Part shown: positions 10,301 to 17,479 of the stretch, one piece after another
How positions within the stretch are numbered: position 1 is the stretch's first letter
Layout: each line of letters begins with the position of its first letter
From: Mycolicibacterium iranicum
GTDB taxonomy: Bacteria; Actinomycetota; Actinomycetes; Mycobacteriales; Mycobacteriaceae
Direction of reading: 5' to 3'
Length of the DNA stretch: 64,000 nucleotides
Assembly (NCBI RefSeq): GCF_001650495.1
Contig: NZ_LWCS01000076.1
Coordinates: forward strand, 62,001 to 126,000
Position numbers and translations under genes: made by a program
The notes under the pieces: generated by a model
The model's input: the letters and a program-made list of their open reading frames with translations, nothing else
Told to the model about the DNA's origin: nothing
The model's database searches: none

Positions 10301-10523
10301 CGTCGTCGAGGAATCCTCCCCATTTGGACACCGATCGGCCGGGCACACCCGGCTCGGGATCGTAGAATTCGTCGGCGTCCCAGCGGTCCGACGGAACTTC
10401 TGTCACCAGGTCGGCGCCAGCGAGCAGCGCGTCCCACAGTCGCTGCGGAGACTCGATACCTCCTGGCAGTCGGCACCCCATCCCGATCACGGCGATGGGG
10501 GTCAATAACGACCTCTCGACCAC
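4305..10523 (-). CDS. Mycocerosic acid synthase-like reducing type I polyketide synthase
   Basis: The 2,072-residue single module has the domain order KS-AT-DH-ER-KR-ACP of the MAS/Pks2/Pks5 family and the same length. KS: active Cys near 179 (DSACSS), His in VEAHGTGTP and KTNFGHS. AT: GHSMGE near 620 and VASHSPQ near 727, the form seen in methylmalonyl-using MAS enzymes. DH: HPWLADH near 931. ER: HSATGGVGQ near 1532. KR: SGGLGGLG near 1736. ACP: the DSLG Ser near 2020. It should build a methyl-branched, fully reduced chain iteratively. The GTG at 10523 is chosen because AGGG lies 6 bases before it and it matches the MAS N-terminus; GTG at 10574 is possible. No thioesterase domain, so release needs a partner such as PapA. 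An iron-box-like site lies upstream. Confidence 0.9.
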   Translation of the reverse strand: MVERSLLTPIAVIGMGCRLPGGIESPQRLWDALLAGADLVTEVPSDRWDADEFYDPEPGVPGRSVSKWGGFLDDVSGFDAGFFGIAEREATAIDPQHRLLLEASWEAVEHAGIDPATLAGTQTGVFVGMTHNDYQLITADADAIAGPYGFTGSNYGLASGRIAYHLGAHGPACTVDSACSSGLLAVHMACRSLHDGESSLALAGGVNVLLEPRKLSSGSAQGMLSPTGRCRSFDADADGFVSGEAAVMLLFKRLPDALRDGDRVLAVVRGTATNQDGHTVNIATPSRAAQIAVYRSALAAADIDPATVGYVEAHGTGTPVGDPIEYASLAEVYGTTAPCALGSAKTNFGHSQSASGVVGLMKAALALGHAEVPPSLHFQRLSDETAKIDTALFVPQDVTAWPETGDHPRRAAVSSYGLSGTNVHVVLEQAPDTGPTSRAGQTIGAPWLFPLSATSPEALCSTASQLADWVRARSDELDLRDLAYTLARRRAHRTVRTAVLAGTAEELVSALRAIAAGDAPPQATVPDGDRGPVWVFSGQGSQWSAMGAALLAGEPRFAAAIAEIEPLIAAESGFSVTDAVTAAETVTGIDRVQPAVFAFQVALARTLAAYGVHPSAVIGHSMGEVAAAVVSEALSLEDGVKVICRRSRLMQRVATEGAATGAMASVELPAQQVLSELAARGAGDVVLSVIASPQSAVIGGARSTISALVQEWEDRGVMAREVAVEVASHSPQVDPILDDLTEALADLNPADPTIPYYSATLYDPREFADFDAYYWADNLRHAVRFAAAVQAALEDGHRVFAELSPHPLLTHAVDQNAKSLDVSAIALATLRRAQDLPHGLREVLADLYSAGAAIDFAALYPEGTLIDAPLPTWARRQLMLSRDTSRPVVGAASNTHPLLGAHVRLAEDPERHVWRADIGTDTHPWLADHRIHHVAAYPAAAYCEMAIAAARTVFGDTAEVRDISFEAALLLDGATSVAASASRNGVGVATFTVDTHVEGERVRHAGATLVEPVDLRDSAPRDVHALLAAHPGTVAGDSLRAWFDERGVQYGPAFAGLSTVHTAEDGVSVLAEVALPGSLRSQQSAYSVQPALLDACFQAVAAHPDLQADRSGTLMLPLGIRHVRVFRSLRGARYCHICVTEVTPAGVDADLEVLDGDGAVLMSLSGLHLGAGLSASARREKLFNDRLLSIDWHRAELPKGHRTGDGRWLVISTSRTADGRAGELAAALRDRGADVSTAAWPVEGIAHQAITGVVAVVSGQGAEAVSGLVDVARCVADIAGAPPRLYALTTHAQSVSPDDEVNLGHAGVRGLMRVIGVEHPGLRATQIDVDALTELDLVAAQLVAGSDEDETAWRDGAWYAARLKPGPVRPEDRYTRTVKHDSEGMRLRIRTPGDLQSLELVAAERTPPGSGEVEVMVTASNLNFADVLVAYGRYPSFEGRLPELGADFAGVVTRVGPGVTTHQVGDRVAGITADGAWATYVTCDADMAVTLPTGLAEDRAAAVPSAHATAWYSLHDLARISSTDKVLIHSATGGVGQAAIAIARAAGAQIFATAGSHAKRELLRSRGIDHVYDSRSTDFADQIRLDTGGYGVDIVVNSLPGAAQQAGLELLAFGGRFVEIGKRDIYGNNTIGLYAFRRNLSFFAVDLALLTLTRPPVVRRVLETVFGKIADGDLPLPETTHFPLADAATAIRTMGAAEHTGKLVLDVPREGHSRVVVPPAQAVAFRRDGSYLLSGGLGGLGLFVAERLAELGCGRIVLTGRSEPADAALAVLERIRAGGTEVEICLGDISEPAAAERAVAVATSTGRPVRGVLHAAAVVEDAALTNITDDVITRCWAPKVAGAWNLHEATVGQPLDWFCMFSSAAALVGSPGQGAYAAANSWLDAFTHWRRARGLTATTIAWGPWAEIGKGQALAQNSQMAIAPSDGAYALESLLRLDRGYSGYAPIAGEPWITEFAQHSTFAEAFRTLGETRSRGSAFLMELRTLPPQEWVGRLRRLIVDQIGIILRRTVDPDRPIAEYGLDSLGVLEVRTRIEAETGVRVATTDITTVRALAENLAAVLTEEVLVDGSAH

Positions 10524-10604
10524 GAAGTTCCCTACCTCTTCCACGCAGGCCCGGGCTCCCCCTGACGACCCCACGAACCAACGGCAAAGTCAATTTGAGG
10601 AAAG

Positions 10605-10623
10605 TTAGCACAGCCTAAGCGAA
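10605..10623 (-). promoter_or_regulatory. Iron box (IdeR-type operator) in front of the PKS operon
   Basis: TTAGCACAGCCTAAGCGAA agrees at 14 of 19 positions with the mycobacterial IdeR consensus TTAGGTTAGSCTAACCTAA, including both inner half-sites AG-S-CTAA and the leading TTAG. On the minus strand a possible -10, TAACTT, lies inside it, with TTCGCA 18 bases upstream. A bound repressor would therefore cover the promoter. IdeR with Fe2+ represses genes with such boxes. That it acts here is inferred. Confidence 0.6.
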
Positions 10624-10874
10624 CATGCGAACACTCGACCCGACCGGTTGCGAAACCGGGGGTATCGTCAAAGTAATTGTGCTGCAGTAATTTACGACAA
10701 CAAAACCCTCGGCGAACCGCCGACGAGCCGAGCTCGGCAAAGCGCTTACCATCACCCGGCAACGCGGTACCAGCAAATCCAGATCGCACGCCGTCACACA
10801 ACAAGCGCCTGCGACGAAGCACATTAACTGCTCAGCGCGCCGCTGTGGGGGCTACCTCTCCGCTCCGACAACGG
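10624..10874. other. Divergent intergenic region between the PKS and A-T-TE genes
   Basis: About 250 bases lie between the two iron-box promoters. They are less GC-rich than the flanking genes. I see no convincing ORF, RNA gene or additional palindrome here. It probably serves only as the shared upstream region of the two divergent, iron-responsive transcription units. Confidence 0.5.
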
Positions 10875-10905
10875 TTGACATGGTTAGGCTAGCCTACGCT
10901 ATGGT
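10875..10905 (+). promoter_or_regulatory. Promoter with overlapping iron box for the A-T-TE gene
   Basis: A perfect -35 TTGACA (10875-10880) is followed by TATGGT (10900-10905, 19-base spacer) or GCTATG (17-base spacer) as -10. Between them CATGGTTAGGCTAGCCTAC (10879-10897) matches the IdeR consensus at 14 of 19 positions, with the continuous core GGTTAGGCTA and CCTA. The repressor site fills the spacer, the usual place for IdeR repression. Confidence 0.68.
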
Positions 10906-10958
10906 CCCTGTCGGCCGGTGCCACCGGCCATGACCACCACGTGCGAAGGACGCCGCCG

Positions 10959-13538
10959 ATGAGCCGGATCAAGTTCGCCGGCTGCCTGCTCGCAGCGGGA
11001 GTTCTTGTTGTCGCCACGCGACACCGCGCCGCCCGATGGCGGCCTGCCGCAGCGGAACCGCAGGCGACGTGCCCGACGATCCCCGCCTCCGTTCCACCCG
11101 CACGCCCGCTTGGACATCCCACGGTCGCGGCGCACTTCGAGGCCACCGCGCGCGGCTGCCCGGACCGCGTGGCACTCCGCTTCCCGGCCCGATCGGTCAC
11201 CTATGGCGAATTGCTCGTCGCCGCGCATGCCGCACGCGGTAGCGCAACGCTGCCCGAAGGGGCACCGCAAGCCGCTCTGGTGCCCGGATCCCTGACTCCT
11301 GCAACCGTATCGGTCATCCTCGGGCTTTTCGCGCGGGGCATCACGCTGGTATCCCTCGACGCCGAGATGCCGGCCAACCGCGTCGAGAAGATCGCCGAGA
11401 TCCTCACCGAACACGGTTACCGGGTGACGCCGATCGACGTGCCACCGGAAATCCCACGCGTTGCGCCGGATGATGTCGCCGAGCTAACGCAGCTCTGCCA
11501 GGGATCGACTCCCGACGACGTCACCAGCATCCAGTTCACCTCCGGATCCACCGGCACACCGAAAGCGGTGCTGCACACCAACGGTCTCTGGCTGGCCGAC
11601 GCACAGCTGCTCAACGATCGATTCGGGCTGGCCGACGGCCGCACAGTCGCGCTGTGCATGCCGATCAGCTTCGCCGGCGGCCTCAACGTCCTCCTCGGAT
11701 CGCTGATGGGAGGCGCCGAGATCATCGCCGTCGACCCGAGGGAGTACACCGCCGCCGAAGCGCTCCGGCGCATCCGCACCACACGTGCTCAGGTCATCAC
11801 CTGCACACCGTCGTTCGTGGATTCCCTGCACCACGCCGCGCGCGGAGCCACGGCACCGTCGGTCGAGCGCATCGTCACCACCGGCGAGCCGATCCACGCG
11901 CGGCACGTGAAACTGGCCAGAGAGCTCGCGCCCAATGCGATCATCACCAATTGGGTCGGATCAACGGAGACCCTTGCCATCGCCAGCCACGACATCGCAC
12001 CGTCGGCACCGCTCCCGCGGGGCATCGTTCCGGTGGGAATCCCCGCGCCGCACAAGACAATCGACATCGCCGACACCGGCACCGTCTCCATTACGTCGCC
12101 ATATCTGGGCCGTGGGTATCTCGACAGCTCCGCGTCGAGCGCAAGGTTCGTCGACAACGGTGACGGCACGACCACATACTCCGGCGGCGACGTCGGACGG
12201 TGGGACGACAACGGACATCTGGTGTTCTCAGGCCGGGCCGACAACACCGTCAAGATCCGCGGATACCTGGTGGAGCCCGCCGAGATCGAGGCGACGCTCG
12301 CGTCCTACGACGACGTCCGCGAAGTCGCCGTCATCGCCATGCAGAGTGCCGCCGGCACACCCGAGCTCGCGGCATACGTCGCCCCCAGCGCGACGGCACG
12401 GACACCCTCGGTGGCCGACCTGCGCACGCGGCTGCACCGGGACCTGCCACCGTGGATGGTGCCCGCCCATATCGACATCCTCTCCGCACTACCGCGCGGC
12501 GACCGTGGCAAGGTCGACCGAATGGCACTGCCGAAGCCTCACCGCATGCCGTTCCACTCCCCCAGCGGGGCTGATGAATTGGCGGTGGCCAAGCTGTGGA
12601 CGCGCGTGCTGCGCGTCGACACGGTGGGGCGAGCGGACAGCTTCTACGCACTCGGCGGCGACTCGCTGACAGTGGCCCAGATGCTCGTCGGACTTCGCGA
12701 ATCGCACGGTGTGGCGCTGCAACCGTCCGACCTGGCGGCTGCCCCCACCGTCGCCGAGTTCGCCCGGCGGCTCGGGCAGCGCCGTCCCGCCGCCGATTTG
12801 GAGCCGACCACGGTGGCATTGCGGCCGGTTTCGGCCGACACCACCGGTGCTCCCCTGTTCTGCTTCACCGGGGCGGGTGCCTCGGCATTGTGCTTCGTCC
12901 CGCTCGCACAGCGCGTGGCCGCCGAGACGGCGGTGTACGCCTTCGAGCCCAGCGGCCTGAACAAGGGCACTTTTCCCGACTGGTCTATTCAGCGTGCGGT
13001 GCACCGGCACCGCGCCGATCTGCGCCGCATCCAGCCGCGCGGACCGTACACGCTGATCGGCCACTCTCTCGGGGCGCACATCGCGCTGGAGACGGCACGC
13101 CGGCTCGAGGCCGACGGTGAAACCGTCGACCTGGTCGTCATGCTGGACCCGTGGCTGTCTCCTCGGGTCGCCCGCGACGTTCCAGGAGCCACCGTCACGC
13201 TGCAGACCGACGAGGCGAACGGGTTCAGGACATGGTGGGAACGGCAGAAGACAGTCCCACTGGCCGGTCTGTTCCTCGGTGACTACGACCGCAAGACCCG
13301 CGCGGTGGAGGAAGTCGGCATGATCGCCGGCTACCGGCACCGCCCGCTGCCGTGGAACGGGCGCGCGCTGCTGATCCTGAGCCACCTCAACTCCGACGAC
13401 CCGAGGCTGTGGCCGCGAATCCTGACCGGCGACGTGCAGTCGATGGTTCTCGACTGCGATCACCACTCGATGGTGCGACCACCCCACATCGACGCTGTCG
13501 TCGGTGCGCTCAACGAGTCTCGCGCTTGTCGTCGGTGA
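10959..13538 (+). CDS. Membrane-tethered adenylation-carrier-thioesterase (A-T-TE) protein
   Basis: This 859-residue protein has three enzyme domains. Adenylation (about 50-535) has TSGSTGTPK near 193, WVGSTET, GRADNTVKIRGY and the catalytic Lys in RGDRGKVDR. The carrier has GGDSL with its Ser near 567. The thioesterase has GHSLG near 702, a possible Asp in VMLDPW and His in DHHSM near 834. At the A4 core the segment SFAGGLNV replaces the usual SFDxSVWE, so the Asp that binds the alpha-amino group is Ala: the substrate is probably not an amino acid. A hydrophobic stretch (about residues 7-20) could anchor the N-terminus to the membrane, which is unusual. ATG is chosen because GAAGGA lies 8 bases before it. 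A-T-TE architecture is known from furanone and quinone synthetases. Divergent from the PKS and under its own iron box. Confidence 0.85.
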   Translation: MSRIKFAGCLLAAGVLVVATRHRAARWRPAAAEPQATCPTIPASVPPARPLGHPTVAAHFEATARGCPDRVALRFPARSVTYGELLVAAHAARGSATLPEGAPQAALVPGSLTPATVSVILGLFARGITLVSLDAEMPANRVEKIAEILTEHGYRVTPIDVPPEIPRVAPDDVAELTQLCQGSTPDDVTSIQFTSGSTGTPKAVLHTNGLWLADAQLLNDRFGLADGRTVALCMPISFAGGLNVLLGSLMGGAEIIAVDPREYTAAEALRRIRTTRAQVITCTPSFVDSLHHAARGATAPSVERIVTTGEPIHARHVKLARELAPNAIITNWVGSTETLAIASHDIAPSAPLPRGIVPVGIPAPHKTIDIADTGTVSITSPYLGRGYLDSSASSARFVDNGDGTTTYSGGDVGRWDDNGHLVFSGRADNTVKIRGYLVEPAEIEATLASYDDVREVAVIAMQSAAGTPELAAYVAPSATARTPSVADLRTRLHRDLPPWMVPAHIDILSALPRGDRGKVDRMALPKPHRMPFHSPSGADELAVAKLWTRVLRVDTVGRADSFYALGGDSLTVAQMLVGLRESHGVALQPSDLAAAPTVAEFARRLGQRRPAADLEPTTVALRPVSADTTGAPLFCFTGAGASALCFVPLAQRVAAETAVYAFEPSGLNKGTFPDWSIQRAVHRHRADLRRIQPRGPYTLIGHSLGAHIALETARRLEADGETVDLVVMLDPWLSPRVARDVPGATVTLQTDEANGFRTWWERQKTVPLAGLFLGDYDRKTRAVEEVGMIAGYRHRPLPWNGRALLILSHLNSDDPRLWPRILTGDVQSMVLDCDHHSMVRPPHIDAVVGALNESRACRR

Positions 13539-14343
13539 AGACGGGCGCCCGCCTGTCCTTCCTCGCCGCGACGGCTTCCTCGAAATTGCTCGTCAACAAC
13601 CGGATGTAGAGCTGCCCCAGGCCTTCGGCCTGCATGTGTGCCTCCAGCGACCCGGCGTCCAGGCCGCTCCACAAGGTGCGCTTGGTCAGTTCGGTGCCGG
13701 GCCGGGAGAACGCCGCGATCCGCTCGGCGAGCTCATAACACGTCGCGAGCAGTTCGTCCGGCGGAACGCAGCGGGACACCAGCCCCACCCTCTCGGCCTC
13801 CGCGGCGTCCACGTCTCGCCCCGTCAACATGATCTCGAAGGCCCGCGACGAGCCGATCGCTCGCGGCAGCAGATAACTGAGCCCCAGCTCGCTGGCGGTG
13901 AGCCCGTTGTTGATGCCTGCCGCCCGGAAGTAGGCCTCGGTCGAGGCAACGCGGATGTCGGCGGCCAGCGCGAGGCAGAGCCCGCCGCCGATCGCGGCCC
14001 CGTTGACCGCGGCGATGACCGGCTGGTGCAGCTTCCGCAGCGCCAGGATGACGTCGTCGAGCACTTCCATGGAACGCAGGCCGAAGGTGGGACGGGTGAG
14101 CCCGTCGACGTGGGGAACCGATCCCGCCGATTTGTGGTCGGCGCCCGAGGAGAATCCGCCGCCCGCGCCGGTGAGCACCACCACGCGGACATCGTTGTCG
14201 TGGGTCAGCTCGTCGAGGGTCGACTTCAAGGGCACCATGACATCGAACGCCATGGAGTTCATCCGCTCCGGGCGGTTCAGCGTCACCTGGGCGACGTGCG
14301 GTCGCGGTCGTTCGACGAGGACGAATCCCGTGGCATCGGTCAC
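13510..14343 (-). CDS. echA12: Enoyl-CoA hydratase/isomerase family protein EchA12
   Basis: This 277-residue crotonase-fold protein would hydrate 2-trans-enoyl-CoA or act on a related acyl-CoA in fatty acid breakdown. The oxyanion-hole segments GGGFSSGAD (about 61-69) and NGAAIGGGLCLALAADIRVAS (from about 114) are present. The second usual catalytic Glu region reads 'NNGLTASELGLSYLLPR', so a Glu is available. The adjacent thioredoxin gene matches the M. tuberculosis trxA-trxB1-echA12 neighbourhood, which supports the name. Its 3' end overlaps the A-T-TE gene by 29 bases tail to tail. This marks the border between the accessory cluster and the conserved block. Confidence 0.85.
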   Translation of the reverse strand: MTDATGFVLVERPRPHVAQVTLNRPERMNSMAFDVMVPLKSTLDELTHDNDVRVVVLTGAGGGFSSGADHKSAGSVPHVDGLTRPTFGLRSMEVLDDVILALRKLHQPVIAAVNGAAIGGGLCLALAADIRVASTEAYFRAAGINNGLTASELGLSYLLPRAIGSSRAFEIMLTGRDVDAAEAERVGLVSRCVPPDELLATCYELAERIAAFSRPGTELTKRTLWSGLDAGSLEAHMQAEGLGQLYIRLLTSNFEEAVAARKDRRAPVFTDDKRETR

Positions 14344-14360
14344 GGGATGACGTTAGCGGG

Positions 14361-14723
14361 TCAGCTCTGCCCGTTGTCCTGAGCGGCGATCGCGGCGTCG
14401 ATATCGAAGTCCTTGACCTGCTGGATGAGGTCCTCCAGGGCGGCGGGCGGAAGCGCACCTGCCTGGTTGAAGACCAGCTTGCCCTTCTTGAACGCCATCA
14501 GCGTCGGGATGGAGCGGATGTCGGCCGCGGCGGCGAGCTGCTGTTCGGCCTCGGTGTCCACCTTGGCGTACACGATGTCGGGATGTTTCTCCGATGAGGC
14601 CGAGTAGGTCGGCGCGAAGGCCCGACACGGGCCACACCACGACGCCCAGAAGTCCACCAGCACGATGTCGTTTTCGTTGATGGTGTCGTTGAACTCTTGC
14701 GCGGTGATGTCTCTGGTAGCCAC
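14361..14723 (-). CDS. trxA: Thioredoxin
   Basis: A 120-residue single-domain thioredoxin with the redox motif WCGPC at about residues 28-32, the preceding VDFWASW strand, and cis-Pro in SIPTL. It reduces disulfides of cytosolic proteins and is itself reduced by thioredoxin reductase, which is not in this window. The GTG start follows TTGAGG by 5 bases; the reading frame extends upstream but carries no thioredoxin sequence there. Gap to echA12 is 17 bases, so the two may be co-transcribed. Confidence 0.9.
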   Translation of the reverse strand: MATRDITAQEFNDTINENDIVLVDFWASWCGPCRAFAPTYSASSEKHPDIVYAKVDTEAEQQLAAAADIRSIPTLMAFKKGKLVFNQAGALPPAALEDLIQQVKDFDIDAAIAAQDNGQS

Positions 14724-14761
14724 GTGTACCTCAACGCTTCTTCCTGCTGTGATGTTCCGTT

Positions 14762-16336
14762 CTACAAAGAGTAGGCCTTCACCCAGTCGACTTTCATCTG
14801 CGCCTCGAACGGCTTCGACGGATCCGGGTCGCCGTTCCACGGGTTGCCGACGGCCACGTTGAGGATCAGATAGTGCTCCCAGGCGCCGGAGAACGGCGTC
14901 CAGTTGCCGCCGAGCGCCTCGTACTGCGCCTTGGTGATGCGGCCGACCTCGATACCGTCGACGTGCCAGACGATCCTGTCGGCGTGCCAGTCGATGCCGT
15001 AGTCGTGGAAGTCCTGAGACAGGTCGACTCCGATGTCTTTGAAGACGTTGTGCAGTTTGACGTCGACGGTGTTGTTCGCCGCAGACGGGCCGTGGATGTT
15101 GCCCGTCCAGGTCGATGCCGAGGACGGCGTGCCCACCGTCGGAATCTCGGCGATGTCGATCTCGCCCTGACGAGGCCAGTCATACTCGTGTCCGGGCTCC
15201 AGGCCGACGGACCAGAACGCCGGCAGCACCCCTTTGTCGACCGGCATCTGGATGCGGGCGACGACGCGAGTGCCCACCCCGAACGACTGCTTGCCCATGG
15301 TCACAACGCGCGCCGAGGTGTAGTTGTAGGGGGCGCCCATGCCGTCGGGCGCCGCCTCGCGGCGCGCCTCGATGACGAGGTTGCCGTCTGCATCGATGTA
15401 GACGTTGTCGCCGTCGGTGTAGTACTGGTTCTCCCCCGCCGACTGTCCCCAGCGTCCCGTGTGGAATCCCCAATACCGCATCGCCTCTTCGAGGCTGGAG
15501 AAGTTCGTCTCCCACAACAGCTTCGGATCGGACGGGTTGCCGGGGTTCTCCGGCTCCGGGATCACGACGTCGCGGTAGATCTGCGCGCGCCGGGTCAGCC
15601 ACCGGGTCGCCGTGGAGTTGGAGACCTTGACGTCCAACCAGTTGGTGCCCATCTTGCTGCTGCGGATACCCCAGGAGTACAGCATGTCGACGATCATCGA
15701 CCCGACCGTCACCCTGGTGCTCGTGGCTGCGGCGACCAACACGGGATCCGATGCGGTAGTGGTCGCACTGGACCTCAAAGCCACTGCCGCGGCGGCGGAT
15801 TCGACGGCCGGCCCCTGGCCGGCCTCGGCCCCGGCCGGCGTTGCCCGCACCGTGGCCGCATCCTCGACTGCCGCCACCGGCCGGTCGTCCTTCTCGACGA
15901 GTTCGTCGTCGGCGGGTAGATCGCCGGCGTCCTGAGCCGGCGCCTCATCGGAATCGTCACCGGGATCTGCTTCCTTGGCGGCCTCGCCGGGATCTGCATC
16001 CTCGGTGTCGTCGCCGGGATCTGCTTCCTCGGCGGCCTCGTCGGTGGCCTCCTCGGTGGCCTCGTCGGTTTCCTGCTCCGACTCGGCCGCGGCCTCCGCG
16101 CGCGAGCGCTTGGTCGTCCTTTCGGGCTCGCGAGTCGCCTGCGTCGTTGCCGTGTCCGAGGTCGCGGAGCTGGCAGCCGCCGTCGATCCCGGATCGTCGG
16201 TGCTCGCCGATGCGGTTGCCGTTCCGGTCATGACGGCGGCGCCGAGCCCGGCCGCCATCACCCCTCCGGCCAACCAGTGTTTGCCGCTCCCCGTGCGCTT
16301 CTTGTTGCGCCGACCCTTTTTCATTGCAGCATCCAT
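14762..16336 (-). CDS. Secreted glycoside hydrolase family 16 protein with acidic linker
   Basis: The 524-residue protein has a basic N-terminus (KKGRRNKKR), a hydrophobic signal segment (about 22-42, ending in ATASAS), then a low-complexity Ala/Glu/Asp linker to about residue 165 with repeated ADPGDD/ADPGEA units. The C-terminal catalytic domain (about 280-524) carries GEIDIAEIP near 390-398, the GH16 ExDxxE signature with two catalytic Glu, and a beta-jelly-roll pattern (WHVDGIEVGRI, FEAQMKVDWVKAY). GH16 enzymes cut beta-1,3/1,4-glucans and galactans, so it probably acts outside the cell. The exact substrate is not readable. It is not part of the M. tuberculosis gene order and sits beside an AT-rich spacer, suggesting insertion. 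Confidence 0.85.
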   Translation of the reverse strand: MDAAMKKGRRNKKRTGSGKHWLAGGVMAAGLGAAVMTGTATASASTDDPGSTAAASSATSDTATTQATREPERTTKRSRAEAAAESEQETDEATEEATDEAAEEADPGDDTEDADPGEAAKEADPGDDSDEAPAQDAGDLPADDELVEKDDRPVAAVEDAATVRATPAGAEAGQGPAVESAAAAVALRSSATTTASDPVLVAAATSTRVTVGSMIVDMLYSWGIRSSKMGTNWLDVKVSNSTATRWLTRRAQIYRDVVIPEPENPGNPSDPKLLWETNFSSLEEAMRYWGFHTGRWGQSAGENQYYTDGDNVYIDADGNLVIEARREAAPDGMGAPYNYTSARVVTMGKQSFGVGTRVVARIQMPVDKGVLPAFWSVGLEPGHEYDWPRQGEIDIAEIPTVGTPSSASTWTGNIHGPSAANNTVDVKLHNVFKDIGVDLSQDFHDYGIDWHADRIVWHVDGIEVGRITKAQYEALGGNWTPFSGAWEHYLILNVAVGNPWNGDPDPSKPFEAQMKVDWVKAYSL

Positions 16337-16810
16337 TTCCCATACAGGTAGCGAGAATTTAAATCAGAGATGATGTGGCTATCGATTGGCCGTTATCGTC
16401 CAGCGAACCAAACCGACTAGCGCAACGCGGCCCCCACCTGCCGCGTAACACGGGAATTACAAGCTAGTAAGACACGTCCTTGCCCGACTCCCCTCGGTCA
16501 ACACGTTGTATGTAGCGAACACTAGCGAACCAAGATCACGCGTGGCGACTTTCGCAGCAAGTATTTTTGACGTCATTTCTTCCCGTTCGAGAACGGTTAA
16601 TTAAGACAATATGTAATTCGCCCTAATGCACGATTTCAGCGTAGGCATTCTATTTTGCCAGGGTTCCCTGTCCGGGAGGGCTGTCGGCGAAAGAATCACT
16701 GCTGCAGCACTTTTCAAACGGCTGAAGGAGAAGGCGAGAGCCGGCCAAACATTGCCCGATTTGTCCAGGGCAACAATCGTGACCTGAACCGCGTCCCCTT
16801 CGGTCCGTTA
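16337..16810. other. AT-richer intergenic stretch upstream of the GH16 gene
   Basis: About 470 bases without a supported gene, clearly lower in GC than the rest of the window (for example the TTAATTAAGACAATATG stretch around 16597). It must contain the GH16 promoter. A perfect 6-bp inverted repeat CCGTTC-GA-GAACGG lies at 16583-16596 and could be an operator. Base composition suggests a foreign or regulatory segment. I see no RNA gene. Confidence 0.5.
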
Positions 16811-17347
16811 TCAGCGGCGGAACGCCGCTGCGCGAACAGAATTGGCCAGCAACGCCTTCTTCCGTCCCGGCCACCAGAAGACCTCCGCGAACAGGGCCAG
16901 GAGGTACCCCGCCGAGGCGATGAAGTTGCCCCACGAACCGAAGAACCCGTCCCACACCGCAACGCCCACACCCACTGCGAGGACGACGACGATCACCCAC
17001 CGCAGCATTCGGGCGTCCTCCGCAGCGGCATGCATCCCACGGGAGTACGCGGCCACCGCGTCAGCGAGGCGCCCGTCGGCGAGCGGCACACCGCGGCGGG
17101 CGGCACGAGCGACCTCGACGCGGTCACCTCCGGACAGCGCGACGGACTCCGGCCAGTATCGGACCATCCGGCGCGCCATCCACGTGCCGTAGCAGGCGCC
17201 GACGACCAACAGCACGATCACGCCGGCGAACCAGAACCCGGAGTCGAGCCAGGCGAGGACACCCGTGCACACGCCGGCAGCGCCGCCCACGATGAGGGCA
17301 CGCAGAACGGCCCCGTGGCGCCACACGAACGGCGGAATCGTCAGCAC
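16811..17347 (-). CDS. Conserved four-helix membrane protein of unknown function
   Basis: 178 residues with two hydrophobic segments near the N-terminus (ALIVGGAAGVCTGVLAWL and FWFAGVIVLLVVGACYGTW), a charged middle region (about 60-115) and two more segments (WVIVVVLAVGVGVAVW and ASAGYLLALFAEVFWW), ending in a basic tail. This predicts a four-pass membrane protein with a cytosolic central loop. No catalytic motif is visible. The GTG start was chosen because the frame upstream lacks membrane-protein character. It is separated from sufT by about 290 bases and reads away from it. Confidence 0.7.
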   Translation of the reverse strand: MLTIPPFVWRHGAVLRALIVGGAAGVCTGVLAWLDSGFWFAGVIVLLVVGACYGTWMARRMVRYWPESVALSGGDRVEVARAARRGVPLADGRLADAVAAYSRGMHAAAEDARMLRWVIVVVLAVGVGVAVWDGFFGSWGNFIASAGYLLALFAEVFWWPGRKKALLANSVRAAAFRR

Positions 17348-17479
17348 CCGTCGATTCTGGTCCCGCCGGAATTTCAGATCGCCTGCCGGGTGGGCAGATC
17401 GGTGACATGGTCCGGCAAGTCGGTGTCGTGGGGGTCCGGCCGTATCAGGCGCTACGCCGCGGCGGCGACGAAAGATCAG

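Noticed and set aside
10524..10574. Longer PKS N-terminus from GTG 10574
   Set aside because: The extra residues (MGSSGGARAC...) are not family-like, and the GTG at 10523 has a well-placed AGGG and the MAS-like N-terminus.
16583..16596. LexA/SOS box at the CCGTTC-GA-GAACGG palindrome
   Set aside because: The mycobacterial SOS box is TCGAAC-N4-GTTCGA; the arms here are different and spaced by two bases.
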